Shown: in pieces, positions 14,437 through 28,300 of the stretch | How positions within the stretch are numbered: the stretch's first letter is position 1 | How the letters are laid out: the number at the start of each line of letters is the position of its first letter | Source: Siphonodentalium dalli | Lineage: Eukaryota; Mollusca; Scaphopoda; Gadilida; Siphonodentaliidae | NCBI GenBank assembly: GCA_032622095.1 | Contig: CP136068.1 | Coordinates: 162,149,465-162,213,464 of the forward strand | DNA: 64,000 nt | Reading direction: 5' to 3' | Position numbers and translations under genes: made by a program | Notes under the pieces: model-generated | The model's input: only the letters and a program-made list of their open reading frames with translations | Databases searched by the model: none | What the model was told of the DNA's origin: nothing

Positions 14437-17211
14437 AGAGTTTTTTAGGCCGATTTTTCAGACCGTAAATTAGGGCCGATGTGATCGGCCCCTGGCACTG
14501 AAATGGTTAATGCTTAACCAGCGCAACTTCCGTCACGAAAGGGCTAAGAGAAACATAAATCCAATGCGTTATCGCTTATCGAATATTACGTAATATGAAT
14601 CGTATGGGGCACGTAGTGGAGCAACCACACATGATGTGCCTCAAATTTGCCTTTTTCGGCGACATAACGCTACGGATAATTTATGTAACATCATGCAGTG
14701 GTCACGACGGAGACGACATGCCAAATTGACAAGACGTGTCGTGGATTGTAAAATCTTGTCTGGATTATCGTCATGACCTCTTAATTTTTCGTTTTCATTA
14801 AGCTGACCGACGAAATTTGTCTAAATGGAATTAATAGTCTTAAATCACATGTGAATTCTTCGTAAGTTGTGAAGTAGTTACTTTCAATTTTATCGTGATG
14901 ATTTATTTCCGATTCCGCGTTTTTTTCAATCTCCACAAGGTTGCTAACCGGAAGTCACGTGGCAATTTCTCCAAAATATATACCCGCAATCTTGAAAAAT
15001 CACTGATGGATATAGAAAAAATGATATGACGTCATTCACCTGCCTTAGGTATAAGCACTCTTGGTGGTTGCTATAAGTACATGTGCTTTTATAAACTTGG
15101 TAATTCCAGTGTCATTTATCAGTGATGCACTCTCAACAACAACCGCTGCGACAACAACAACAACGGTGGGGGTAACAACAACCACTATCGTTGCGGCAAC
15201 AACCACCGCTGCCGCGACAACAACCACCGCTGCCGCGACAACAACCACCGCTGCCGCGACAACAACCACCGCTGCCGCGACAACAACCACCGCTGCGGCA
15301 ACTACCACAACCGCTGCCGCAACAACCACAGCAGCTGCCACAACAACAACCACCGCTGCGGCAACAACAACCACCGATGCGGCAACAACAACCACGACAA
15401 CCGCAGCACCGACCACTACCACCATTCTTTCCGGAAGTGAGTGTTTTAATTGTACCGTTGATTATCCGATCAGGGACGTGACTAGAGTGTGTCCATGGCG
15501 GTGTTCACCTTGGAATTTCTAACAGCACCCACCCACTGGAGCAGACCGACATTTCCTTATCCGAGAAATTCCATTTGCTTCTAATTGGGGTAAAATTTTC
15601 CAACTGGTATTTAAAACTTTGAAGTTACCCGTGGCTTTAACATTTACCGACTGTGAATGCTACCCTTGGCTTTAACATTTACCCACTAACGCCCCATATC
15701 ATTCCAGCAATATGACTGAAATCATAAAATATTCGAATTCTGGTTTAAAGACTGCTTAAATATATTGTGGTAAAATCCCACTCACTGTCGAAAGGACATT
15801 GTATCCGATATATGGCATACTTGCATAGTGCATTAGACCGACATTCAATTATAAAGCTCGTTCGACTCCCAAATCCCAGTCACCGTGTGGAGACATAGCA
15901 TATGGTGCAAATTGCAAAACATCTGGTTGTATTCTAATGGTTTTACAAATGATGTACGAGAATCTAAAAACGTGTGTGAATGATCAAGCTACTTTCATAA
16001 TGTAATTGGCTTAAAACAAGACAAATTGTCCTATTTCGATTACTTGAATTACAATTAATTTTCTCACTCTGTATGCCACTAAACGACGAGGTGTTATCCA
16101 ATAAATTGAATTGAATTGAATTAATGACAGCAGATGCTGGAAACACAATTTTGTCAAATGATTAACCCTTTACCCAACAAACCGGCCAAAACCGGCCAAA
16201 TAAAGCTTCAACAGCCTAAAATATCTTCGGTCTGTCTCAATAGAACCATACAAATATGGATATCATTGGAACCGGCTCCTTGACCACATTGTGATAGTTA
16301 CAGTTATGCCCTGTGCCAATGCATTCTCTTATATATGCGAGTCGACCATAGGTCGCCTCGCATATATAAGAGAATGCATTGGCCTAAAAAAAAATCTGTT
16401 TTTAACACTTTTTACCATTTTTTCTTACATTCTTTAACAATTTTATAATTTTTAATGTGTTAAGCCAATGCATTCTCTTATATATGCGAGGCGACCTATG
16501 GTCGACTCGCATATATAAGAGAATGCATTGGCACAGGGCCCTTCTGTTGGGTAAAGGATTAAAGTGACACGAAACACTCGGCTTATGTGTTCAGAACGGG
16601 ATTTGTTTTCTTAATCGCATGTAGCTCGACTGAACATAAAGTATTTATACAATAACTACAAAGAATGCATGGTGTTATATGTAACCTTTAAAGGTACGGT
16701 TGGCCTTGGCGGTGGGTATCCTGTAAAAATATTTCCACCCGTCAAAAACCGTCACAAACAGACAGAACATCAAAATGTAGACAGACTTTGTCCGTATACA
16801 AATAAGAAATATCGCATAAACAGTATGTTATTGTCATATATTTGACTATTGTTATGTAAACAAAGGCATACAAAGTTACTTTTCTGGTGTTTGTTTATAT
16901 TATGATGGTAAACATAAAGAGCGTTCTTTGTGGGTGAATTCCTGATATGGAACTAATAAAGAGCGTTTATGCCATTTGTGTGTGATTAGCCAGTAGCATT
17001 GTGCTGTCTTCTGTAACACAATCAGGCTCTTGCTTCTAGGTAAAATATAGTAGGTCTTTATGATAACATGCTGTTTACGCGATGGTCATGATATATATGA
17101 ACGAAACTGTATGCGTTTTAATATTTTTCTGTTTACGGTGTTTGGAACAAATATGTATATTTTCGACAATTAAGGCCTCACGTGCCTTTAATGGACAAAC
17201 GCGATGTTTAG

Positions 17212-17277
<66 letters not shown>

Positions 17278-19197
17278 GACGATCAACAGATATATAACAA
17301 TTAGCATTTTTATTGTTAAAATTTCATCCCAAAAATTTAGCAGACGATCAACTATATATATAACAATTCAGAAGACATGATGAAATGACGAATATTATAT
17401 TAGTATTACAATTCACAGAAGCATCTCCCAATCATAATGTGTTGGGTGGGGGAGATACAACACTGAACTTCAAGAGTAGATTGAAGCTTGTCGGTCGTTT
17501 CAAGCTTGATAAAGCAATACAAAGTCAGTCATGATCAGAGTGAGGCTTGTTAAAGCAATCCTAAGTCAGTTAAGAGCAGAGTGAGGCTTGTTAAAGCAAT
17601 CCAAAGTCAGTCAAGAGCAGAGTGAGGCTTGTTAAAGCAATCCAAAGTCAGTTAAGAGAAGAGTGAGGCTTGTTAAAGCAATCCAAATAATCGAGGTTAC
17701 CAATGGGTGTACACCACAATACTCACCAGTTTCGGAACCTCAATCTGCAGACTGAGGTCCCCAGATGGTGAATTTTGGAGATGCTAGCACGCTATTCGAG
17801 ATAGCGTCACTGCATTCACCCTCTGGGGACCTCATTCTGCAAATTCAGGCACACTAAACTCAGGCTTGATAATCACCTTTCGGTTTTATTCACTGAAGTA
17901 AGTCCATAATATGTCTTTAACTTATGTCGGTGGTTACTATGTACCGTGGAATAATTTGCCAACCTTCCGCGCGGGTTTTCCCTACAATAAACTCGACAAA
18001 TAATACGATGACAAGCCATATGAAATAATGTTTCTCATTTGAACAAATAGTGAGGTTAGACTTTGTATACTGGTGTTGGTCTGGAGCGATGAGAGTTGTT
18101 ATTTGTCATGTTTGTACATAGTACATACCCAACACTCTAAATCACGCTGGGTAAACTTTTACACAAGAAAATGGTGCTTATAGAACCACGCCACATTAGA
18201 TAATTTTAACCCAATGTTGGGCAATGGTTTTAATCAACGCAACGTAACAATTTATCCAATATCATTTCCCTTCTGCGTCGGGCGAATTATTGTACCCAAT
18301 TAATATTGGGTAATTTGTTACCCTGCCTTGAGTAAAAACATTGCCCAAACATTGGGTAAAATTTACTATATGCAACATTATGTTGGGTAAAATTTTACAC
18401 AACGCGATTTAGAGTGAGGAACACCGATATGATAAGCGTAATAGACTATTCCATTATATATTATACTAGAAGGTGACCCGACTTCGTCCGGGCTTTGACC
18501 TTGAATTGACCATTTTGAAGGTCAGGTGGGGTCAAACACCAACACCCCAAAAATGGTGGAAATCGGCCCAGCGGATACCGGGAAATCGGCCCAGCGGATA
18601 CCGAGATACTCTATGCATCAAATTTCGTCCGGTAAAATCCGCCAGTTTAACCCGATTTGATTTCCACTCAAGTATATAAACGCGCCTCATATTCACACGC
18701 TCATTAATTATCAAGTTTCAACGTAAAGATAAATTACCATCGGTGCCCGAGATATCGCCAAGACGTCTGAAACAGTCAAACGCATCGGCCGGTTAAGCGT
18801 TAACGTGATCTAACGTTATGACATCTAACGACGTCATAGAAGTTACGCATTGTTTTTATCCTGATGGAAGATAGTACCACTTCTTCTTGATAATTGAGGC
18901 AGATAACTAAAACGGATACATACGCATTATATATCGTTGGAAAGAGGAAACACGAAAGATTCTCACAGTGTCATTATTATGACTGGCATTTTATTATTCG
19001 CGCTATTTCGAATCGATTTGTAAACACCGAACTCAAATGAAAGTCCCATAACACAGCGTAAAACAGATTTGACCTCGGCACGTGAAAAGTTGACCTCGGA
19101 TCTGAAAATCAATAGGCCCATGTTCGTTCCCGGGTCGAATTACGTGTCCGTACCAAGTTTGGTCGATATCGGTCCAGCCGTGTTCGAGTCCATCGCG

Positions 19198-19246
<49 letters not shown>

Positions 19247-19258
19247 AGATCTTCCAAA

Positions 19259-19332
<74 letters not shown>

Positions 19333-22300
19333 GGGATCACGACAAATTCAACTACTTTACTTTTAACGAATATTCTAGAACAAAATAACACGTTTAGAAT
19401 GCGAATTATTACACGGAAGATACTATATTATTTGACATTGAATTGCCACACGGAAGACATGACATATGTGTTACAATTTGTTTTAAATATTATTTCACAA
19501 AAACAAAAGGTGTGTGAAGTATTGTATGATGTAACATAGTTGTTGTTGTAATTGCATGCTGAATCCCTGAACACACCTATAGTTTTTTTTTCTAATTTAT
19601 TTTACAGGTTGTGCATACCCAAACAACTCGGATATAATGTACGTCCTTGACTATGCCACCGCCTCACAGCCTTACACATCTAACCAGAATGATTTAGCGA
19701 AATATGTCTCGTATCTCCTACCAATAAGTGGAAACAGTGTTCAGGCCGGCGCAGTACTGTATGACGACACAGACGCAAGCGCGGCGTCTTCAGAGAAAGT
19801 GGACCTCCAGTCTGACCTCGCGACCTTTGCAGCTTTACTTGACCAGACGTCGTCGAACAACGGCGGGGGCAACTTCCGTTACGTCGTCCCCGCGTTAACG
19901 GATGCGGTGTCGCTGTTGAACGCTGGGCGGTCAGGGGTAGAGAAGTACATCATAATGATGACAGGCGGAGATTTTACCGAGAATACAGTCACTCTACAGA
20001 GCTTCGTCACGGCCAACAGCAACATTCATTTCATCGCAGTTAGTTTCCAGTCTCTGTTCGCGCAACGTACCGTCTTTCCAAATCTGATATACTCCAGCGA
20101 TCCGACTGTGTTGGCTGCATACGATGAATATGTCGCCAGTTTCTTCTGTCAGGGTAAGTACCCCAAGGGAAGTGATAAATGTTAAAGGGCCAACACAAAT
20201 TAATTGTCTGGTTAAAGACTGGTTTGGTTCGTCAACAATATGGTCGCCAGGTACTCTTACAGTTTTATTTTACTAATTGTATATTCTATTTCGCAGCATT
20301 TAAATTGGTAATGTGCAGTAAATCCCGCCATTTATGGACCATATCATTTTATACACAACAGAAAACATGTATGTGCATCAAATGAATGGATTTGAACCAT
20401 GGATTAGTGCAGAATATACTCATGTGGTATATGAACTGTGAAAATAACATGGTAATTATAATGAAAATGAATTTATGACTCCAGTCATAAATTCATGTTT
20501 ATTATAATGTCGATGTTGTTTTCCATCGTTCGTAACCCTTTCAATGGCAGGGGCCGATCTCATCGGCCCAAATTTACGGTCTGTAAAATCGGCCCTAAAA
20601 AAAATTAAAAACATTTGGGTATGCTATAGCTATAGCGAATTTAAAAACAAACTGGGTAACACCTTTGGGGCATGTTAAAACTCAAAACTATCACCAAGTA
20701 TTCATAGTAATAATTTTGATGCCCATGAAAAACGTAAGATTCCCTGGCACTAAACCTACAAAATAAGTCTGTTAAAGAATATAAGAAAAATTATTAAAAT
20801 TGTAAAAAATAATAACAAATGATGAAAAATTGTTAGGACAATGCATTCTCTTATATATGCGAGGCGACTAATGGTCGACTCGCATATATGAGAGAATGCA
20901 TTGGCACAGGGTATATGAGTTGATACAAAAATCGGACCTTGTACTGAAAGGGTTAAAGTAAATCAGTGTATTTTGCACTCATCTATGGATCAGATTCATT
21001 CATTTGCTGCTTATAATGTGTTGAGTATAAAAGGGGATGGTCCCATATATTGCCGGATTTAGTGTAGAGTACCCTTTTAAAGATAACTTTTATGTCGTAT
21101 ATTAAAGACTGAGCTAAATTTATTTTTTATTTCCGTTATAAACTGTAATAAATAGAATGCTTTGAATGGAACAAAGCAACCAATTCTGAGACATTAAATT
21201 TGTATGAACATTATTACAAACATTCTAGAAGTGTGTAGTGCAGCTATTATGATAGGTATCATAAACATGTGAATTGTCAGTATATATGTGCAGCACCCTG
21301 ACCGGAAAAAAAATACTTCCCGGAGGGGCCAATACAATATTTTGAGTAGCGGTGTTTTTAATGTACAATCAGGGAAGACACATTATATTTTTTAGTATAG
21401 CTTATTTATCATCTCGTTGCAGTGTCATTCATCTCAGACACGCTTACCACAACGGCCGCTCCAACAACTACCACCGTGATAGCAGCCGTTGGTGTGCCTA
21501 GAATGGCGGAATCCCAAGGACTCAATGTTCAACAGAGTTCACCCAACTCTAACACTGACCCGGCAGGTGAGACATACGATATTAATGTAATGGTTCTCAT
21601 TTCGTATTAATTCACAGTTGCGATGAATTAACCCGTTCAGTGCCAAGGCCGATTTTTGTATCAACCCATATTTCCTTGATCATTTTTCAAATTTATTGAT
21701 TATAATAATGTGATACATTGATGGAACGAGCTCTAAGAGCTCTTTCCATCAATGTATCACATTATTATAATCAGTAAATTTGAAAAATGATCAAGGAAAT
21801 ATGGGTTGATACAAAAATCGGACTTGGCACTGAAAGGGTTAAAGACACTATGTCCAGATCAGGCACATGCTGTAATAAATTATTATATCTAACTATTATA
21901 TCTAACTATTATATCTAACTATTATATCTAACTATTATATCTAAATATTATAACTAACTATTATATCTAACTATTATATCGAACTATTATATCGAACTAT
22001 TATATCGAACTATTATAGTTGATCTTGATAATGACAAATCCAGTATTTCCCGTTTTTGTTTATGAAAAACAATTCGCCCTTTACCATGCACAGCAAGATT
22101 ACACTCTTATTAATACTTCAGCGAAATGAACAGTATCCAGATGAATGCCGGTGCTGCAACCTTATGCGTCAGCTTTTGCATTCAATGATGCATCTAGTAT
22201 GCCTTTTCTAAATGACATTAACATGGCGACTCAGTCGCTCCTTCATAATAATAGATAGACTAATTGAATGTCAACTCAGTTATTTATCAAGTACCGTCAT

Positions 22301-25300
22301 GAATTATAATTCGCATAGATCGAAATCGTCACAAAAACAAACATGATACCGAATTACTGCGACAATGATTTTTAATATATTTTTTTGTGAAATTTGGATT
22401 ATTCCTGTTTTATCTAATTAGTGTAAACATATTTTTATTTCCAAATCCAACATAACATAACATAATATACTGGTGATACAAATATGCAAAATAGAAGAGA
22501 TAATGTATGGAAATGAGGATCAGACAACAAGCCCGAGGGCTTATATGAAGTCTTCTCCTTTTATCTAATTCACAAATCGATAACATCTGCATCCAACTAA
22601 TATTCATAAATATATCTATAATAGCTCAATGCAGGATGTGCCTGACCTGGTAATGGAATTGTTCTCAGTTCATGTTAGCTCATATTTGCGTTTAAATAAA
22701 ACTGTATAACGTTTATTCCTTGAGACACTAACACGTTAATAAACATTTGCATACACTATTCGTTACCCTATGTCTGTTCACGTAGTACGGATTGTTACAT
22801 ACCGGAACCCAGCCGACTGACTGATGGTGGGTAAAACCCCGTACTACATGTACGTGAACATACACGGGGTGACGATTTTACCTATACATCAATAGTAGAA
22901 TCAAATCAACATTTTCCTTTGTAAGTGAATAGGGAAATTTAAACCTAATATTTCAAGGCACCTACACGATAAGGAAAAATATCTGTGTTGACCCAGGATC
23001 TCAAAAACAGCAAACGATATTTAGTCATATGCACCACCAATAGGCACCAACACGATGCAGCAAACATTTATGTGTGGTTCACATAATTATCATGGGTTTC
23101 GATCTTGATCACACTATACGGTTATGTCTTGTGTAGCTATCGACCAATCAAATTGAAGATAGCACGCTAGTCAATAGATAAAGTAGTACTCCAGTTGTTG
23201 ATCAAACAATTTTAATTGGTTGATTGAAATGTATGCAGTGGAAACAACACATTGGGACTTTTAAAATGGATTTTTTCCAACCAGCTGAAATATTTGAGGC
23301 ATGAATATTTTGAAAAAAATTTCCCTGAGTTGAAAATTCGGTTTACAATAGGGCTGTAACGATAAACTTGGTTACAATACAAATCACGATACATTATCAA
23401 CGATACGATACATATCACGATACACTAAATTTAGTGTACCCAAATGAATACCACCTGAATTGGCAGAGTAGAGTTCCTTTTTATATAAATACATTTAAAT
23501 TGTTAGCTAGATGGGTCAAATACACACACTGTACATGTAAACTTGAGAGGACATTGCAGGTTGTGCTTTCGTACACATGCCCACCTTCAGAAATTACTTG
23601 ATTTCCTGTATCGCGATACACTTGACACGATACGACTTGCGTTTCGTTTGAATGTGTATCGATAAATTCATAATGGATCTTTACAGCCCTATACCCGATT
23701 TTCAATTGGGAATTCACCGTTGTACATCACACACAAACGACCTCCTTGGCAGGTCCCCTATGTACGGTGACCCATTTCAGGGTTGTGGCATGTTGTTTCA
23801 TGCGTATTGAAGAAGGGGGGGTTCGCTTCGGGCTATAACGGGACAAACCAGGTGTGACAAGACGCACTCTTTGCGGTTATTATATAATTAATAACACCGG
23901 CTAATTGGAGATAATTATTTTAACAAATCAGATAACTTTATCGCTAGTTAATGACATGCGTCTCACTTAACCCTTTCAGTGCCAGGGGCCGATCTCATGG
24001 GCACTAATTTACGGTCTGTAAAATCGGTCCTAAAAAAATAAAAATAAATATTATTTTTTTATTTTTTATTTTTTGGGTTGAATTGTTTTTGGGTATACTT
24101 AAAGCATGCTATGGCGAATTTAAAAACAAATCAGATAAAACCTTAGGGGCATGTTATAGCTCAAAACTATCACCAAGTATTCATATTAATAATTTTGATG
24201 CCCATGAAAAACGTAAGATTCCCTGACGCTAAACCTACAAAATAAGTCTGTTAAAGAATATAAGAAAAAATTATTAAAATTGTAAAAAATAATAACAAAT
24301 GATGAAAAAATGTTAGGCCAATGCATTCTCTTATATATGCGAGGTGACCTATGGTCGACTCGCATATATAAGATAATACATTGTCACAGGGTATATGGGT
24401 TGATACAAAAATCGGACTCTTTGGCACTGAAAGGGTTAAAGTGACATCGAACACAGCGCTGGTGTGAAAGAATGACAATAGAGTTAAAAAAAGTAGTAAT
24501 GTTCATAACATTCTTATTCAAATTGGCATCACGCAACGCCATTCTTGAATATGAATAGCCGGCTATTGCATCTTGTTGGTGACATTTCCCAAATTACTTC
24601 TGATGTCGACGTTATGATCCATATTGTGAACAATTTATCTCTATATATATGCTGCAAAGTTTATTTCTGAAGCACATACCATAAGACAAACAAAACTTTC
24701 CAATTCGTAATTGTATGTGCATAATCTGTAAATAGTATACGTACACAGAGTGACTTATAGGCCCTATGTGCCGGATGTTTGTATACATTATGTCACTATA
24801 ATAAACATATTCATTCATTCATTCATTCTTACATGTATAAACAGCGAATATCATTGGCGAAATCCTTACCGTTTGCGTATCCCTTTGATTACGGGGGCTG
24901 CGTTGGCTCAACATTAAAGCCTGTGCCAATGCATTATCTTATATATGCGAGTCGAGCATAGGTCGCCCCTCATATATAAGAGAATGCGTTGGCCTAATAA
25001 TTTTTTATCATATTTTCTTACATTATTTAACAATTGTTATCATTTTTTTATCATTTTTTTCCTCACATTCTTGAACAATTTTTAAAATTTTATATAATGT
25101 TTTCTCACATTCTATAACAATTTTTATAATTTTTTCTTTCATTCTTTATCAATTTTATCATTTTGTTTTATCATTTTTCTTTAATTCTTTTACATTCTTA
25201 CAAATTTGATTGAATTCGGCCAGGGGTCTGGGAGAAATCTCGCGAACAGACAGATTCTACTCTTTTATATATACATATCTACACAAGAGAACATACATTC

Positions 25301-28300
25301 TTTTCGCCTTTAAATGTGAAAATTATGACGAGTGTCATGCAAAATGAAAATATATGTTATAACCATGGAATAATTTTCAACATCATTGCGCAAATAGAAA
25401 TTTCAGTACATTATGATTTGACACCAAAAATGTTGTTTGCATATAGCCAATTTACCAGTTAATGTATGCATGGACATCCAAATTCTAGTTATGAAAGATG
25501 GCATCAGAATTGTTACGCAGCCAAAAACCGACTAAGTCGCTCTTGGTCGAACATATCTGCTAATAATTATTTGATTCACAGCTGTGGAAAGGTCCATTGG
25601 AAAGTATGCTCCCTTTCTGGACACATATTATATGTGACTCATGATGTGTCAATATGTTATTATTATCATAATTTTAGTTTAGCACGTCCGATTAAAAATG
25701 TTTTCACGTGCTTCATCACCAAGCACACACGATACACACGAGCGAAAAACATTACATATTCAATTTTATGTATGTCTACTAATATGATATTGATGGCGCT
25801 ACCCGTTTCTGACTATGGTTTTCTTGTTCTATAAATTGTACGTCACTATTTTCAGCTCAGTGTGCGAGTGCAGTGAGGACACACAGCCTTATTAGTACGA
25901 GATACAACTATTTCCCCGGAGACTTGTCTAAATTCTACCTCTGTTGGGACGCCCTGCTCGACACGTGGTATCAGATCAGACAGTGTGGTCGAGGCAAGGT
26001 GTTCCGACTCAACCCACCCGCCTGTGTGGACGCCAATGATGCATCAGCATTTGGGGGTAAGTCTATTACTGCATGCTAAGAACTATACTCAAATTATAGA
26101 GGAGGAAGTAGTAGCATGCCTTGAAAACTGGCAACACAATATTATTTACTGCAAAAGTCACTGTTTAACCCTTTCAGTGCCAGGGGGCGATCTCATCGGC
26201 CCTAATTTACGGTCTGTAAAATCGGCCCTAAAATATTGTGGTTTTTTGTTTGGTTTTTTTTTGGGTTGAATTTTTTTTGGGTATGCTTAAGCATGCTATA
26301 GCGAATTTTAAAACAAACTGGATAAAACCTTAGGGGCATGTTATAACTTAAAACTATCACCAAGTATTCATAGTAATAATTTTGATGCCCATGAAAAACG
26401 TAAGATTCCCTGGCACTAAACCTACAAAATAAGTCTGTTAAAGAATATAAGAACAAATTATTAAAATTGTAAAAAATTGTAAAAAATAATAACAAATGAT
26501 GAAAAATTGTTAGGCCAATGCATTCTCTTATATATGCGAGGCGACCTATGGTCGACTCGCATATATAAGAGAATGCATTGGCACAGGGTATATGGGTTGA
26601 TACAAAAATCGAACCTGGCACTGAAAGGGTTAAAGGTACTGGAGGCCTTGGCGGTGGGTATGCTGTGAAAATATTTCCACTGGTCAAAAACCGCCACAAA
26701 CAGAAAGAATATATTAAAATGTAGACAGACTTGTCCGTGTACAAATAAGAAATATCGCATTTAGTAACAGACCGTTTAGTAACAGACTTTTAGTAACAGA
26801 CTTTTAGTAACAGACTTTTAGTAACAGCATGTTAGGGACAGACTGTTTCCATCGAATGTTCATTTCCGTGATGTTGCAAACTGAAATGTCGATATCCAGT
26901 CAGTGAGCCCACAAGGAAGAATGTAACACAGCCAGTGTCAAAACGCAGCCCCACGTTACCTCAACATATTTAGGAAAGGGCATAGTAATCATTTGTTCAT
27001 ACTGGAATGTGAACCACATATTAGCGAGATGTGTGATTACATAAACTTTTGATGTGCAACTGAATTTACCCTCGGTGTGTATTTCCAGTTCGGATAAAAC
27101 ATTCTAACAAAACAACCTATTATGGTGCAAATAATTTCATATTGGACCTAAATATTCACACAGGTTCACATTGGATTAATTCAATTCTGAAATAAGACTA
27201 TATGGGACTTATATATGTTATTCCGTTGGATGCTGCGGGCCGGAGTGATAACACATTACAAAGAGCGTAAATATGGTGAGTCGTGAGTTGGTTCATTCGT
27301 GTTAATTTCCAGCCAGGTCTCGTGAAAATAACCACAATACGGGCTTATTTATTATTGAAATAATCCCATATAGTGCTGTTTTAATATCCAGCGTGTATGC
27401 CAATATAGAGCGTATTTAAGATATACATTATTGCCAATATAACTTAGTTTGCTCCATTATTAAATAAGCCCGTTTTGTGCCTATTTTTCACGAGAACAAG
27501 CTGAACAAAACATTGTTAACCCTTTACCCAACAAACCGGCCAAAACCGGCCAAATAAAGCTTCAACAGCCTAAAATATCTTCGGTCTGTCTCAATAGAAC
27601 CATACAAATATGGATATCATTGGAACCGGCTCCTTGACCACATCGTGATAGTTACAGTTATGCCCTGTGCCAATGCATTCTCTTATATATGCGAGTCGAC
27701 CATAGGTCGCCTCGCATATATAAGAGAATGCATTGGCCTAAAAAAAATCTGTTTTTACCATTTTGTCTTACATTCTTTAACAATTTTATAATTTTTAATG
27801 TGTTAAGCCAATGCATTCTCTTATATATGCGAGGCGACCTATGGTCGACTCGCATATATAAGAGAATGCATTGGCACAGGGCCCTTCTGTTGGGTAAAGG
27901 GTTAAGCGAGATTGAAAAGACGCCACAAAACAAAACAAAACAGAACATTCTGCACCCCTTTACTTATTCTGATATTTTTCAGATATCTGCCCTGGTTCGG
28001 CGACTGGGCGTGTTGACTACAGCATATCTTGTCAGTCATACTGGAACTGTGACAGCGGCACAGCAACGGCCTCATGCTGCCCCGCTGGACAGAGCTATGA
28101 CAGCGGAAGTTCATCGTGTCATACTGATGCCTCGTGCCCGCCCACGTGTTCCCTGTCAGCCAATCACCCCGGAATAAACGGTAAGTATCCCATCTGTAAT
28201 CATGCACTGCTTTAAGTGAGAGGTCGAGTGACCAATTTTGAATAGGGATGTCCATGCAAATCTGCGATGCAAAAGTTGAAAATACTTAAAGGAGTACTGT

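Noticed and set aside
25466-25834. 122-codon plus ORF just upstream of the CBM14 exon
   Set aside because: Lies in intron sequence, with no splice site linking it in frame and no domain.
27658-28255. ORFs of about 100-160 codons on both strands
   Set aside because: They run through the hairpin modules or read the CBM14-like exon in wrong frames. The real exon is 27983-28180 plus.
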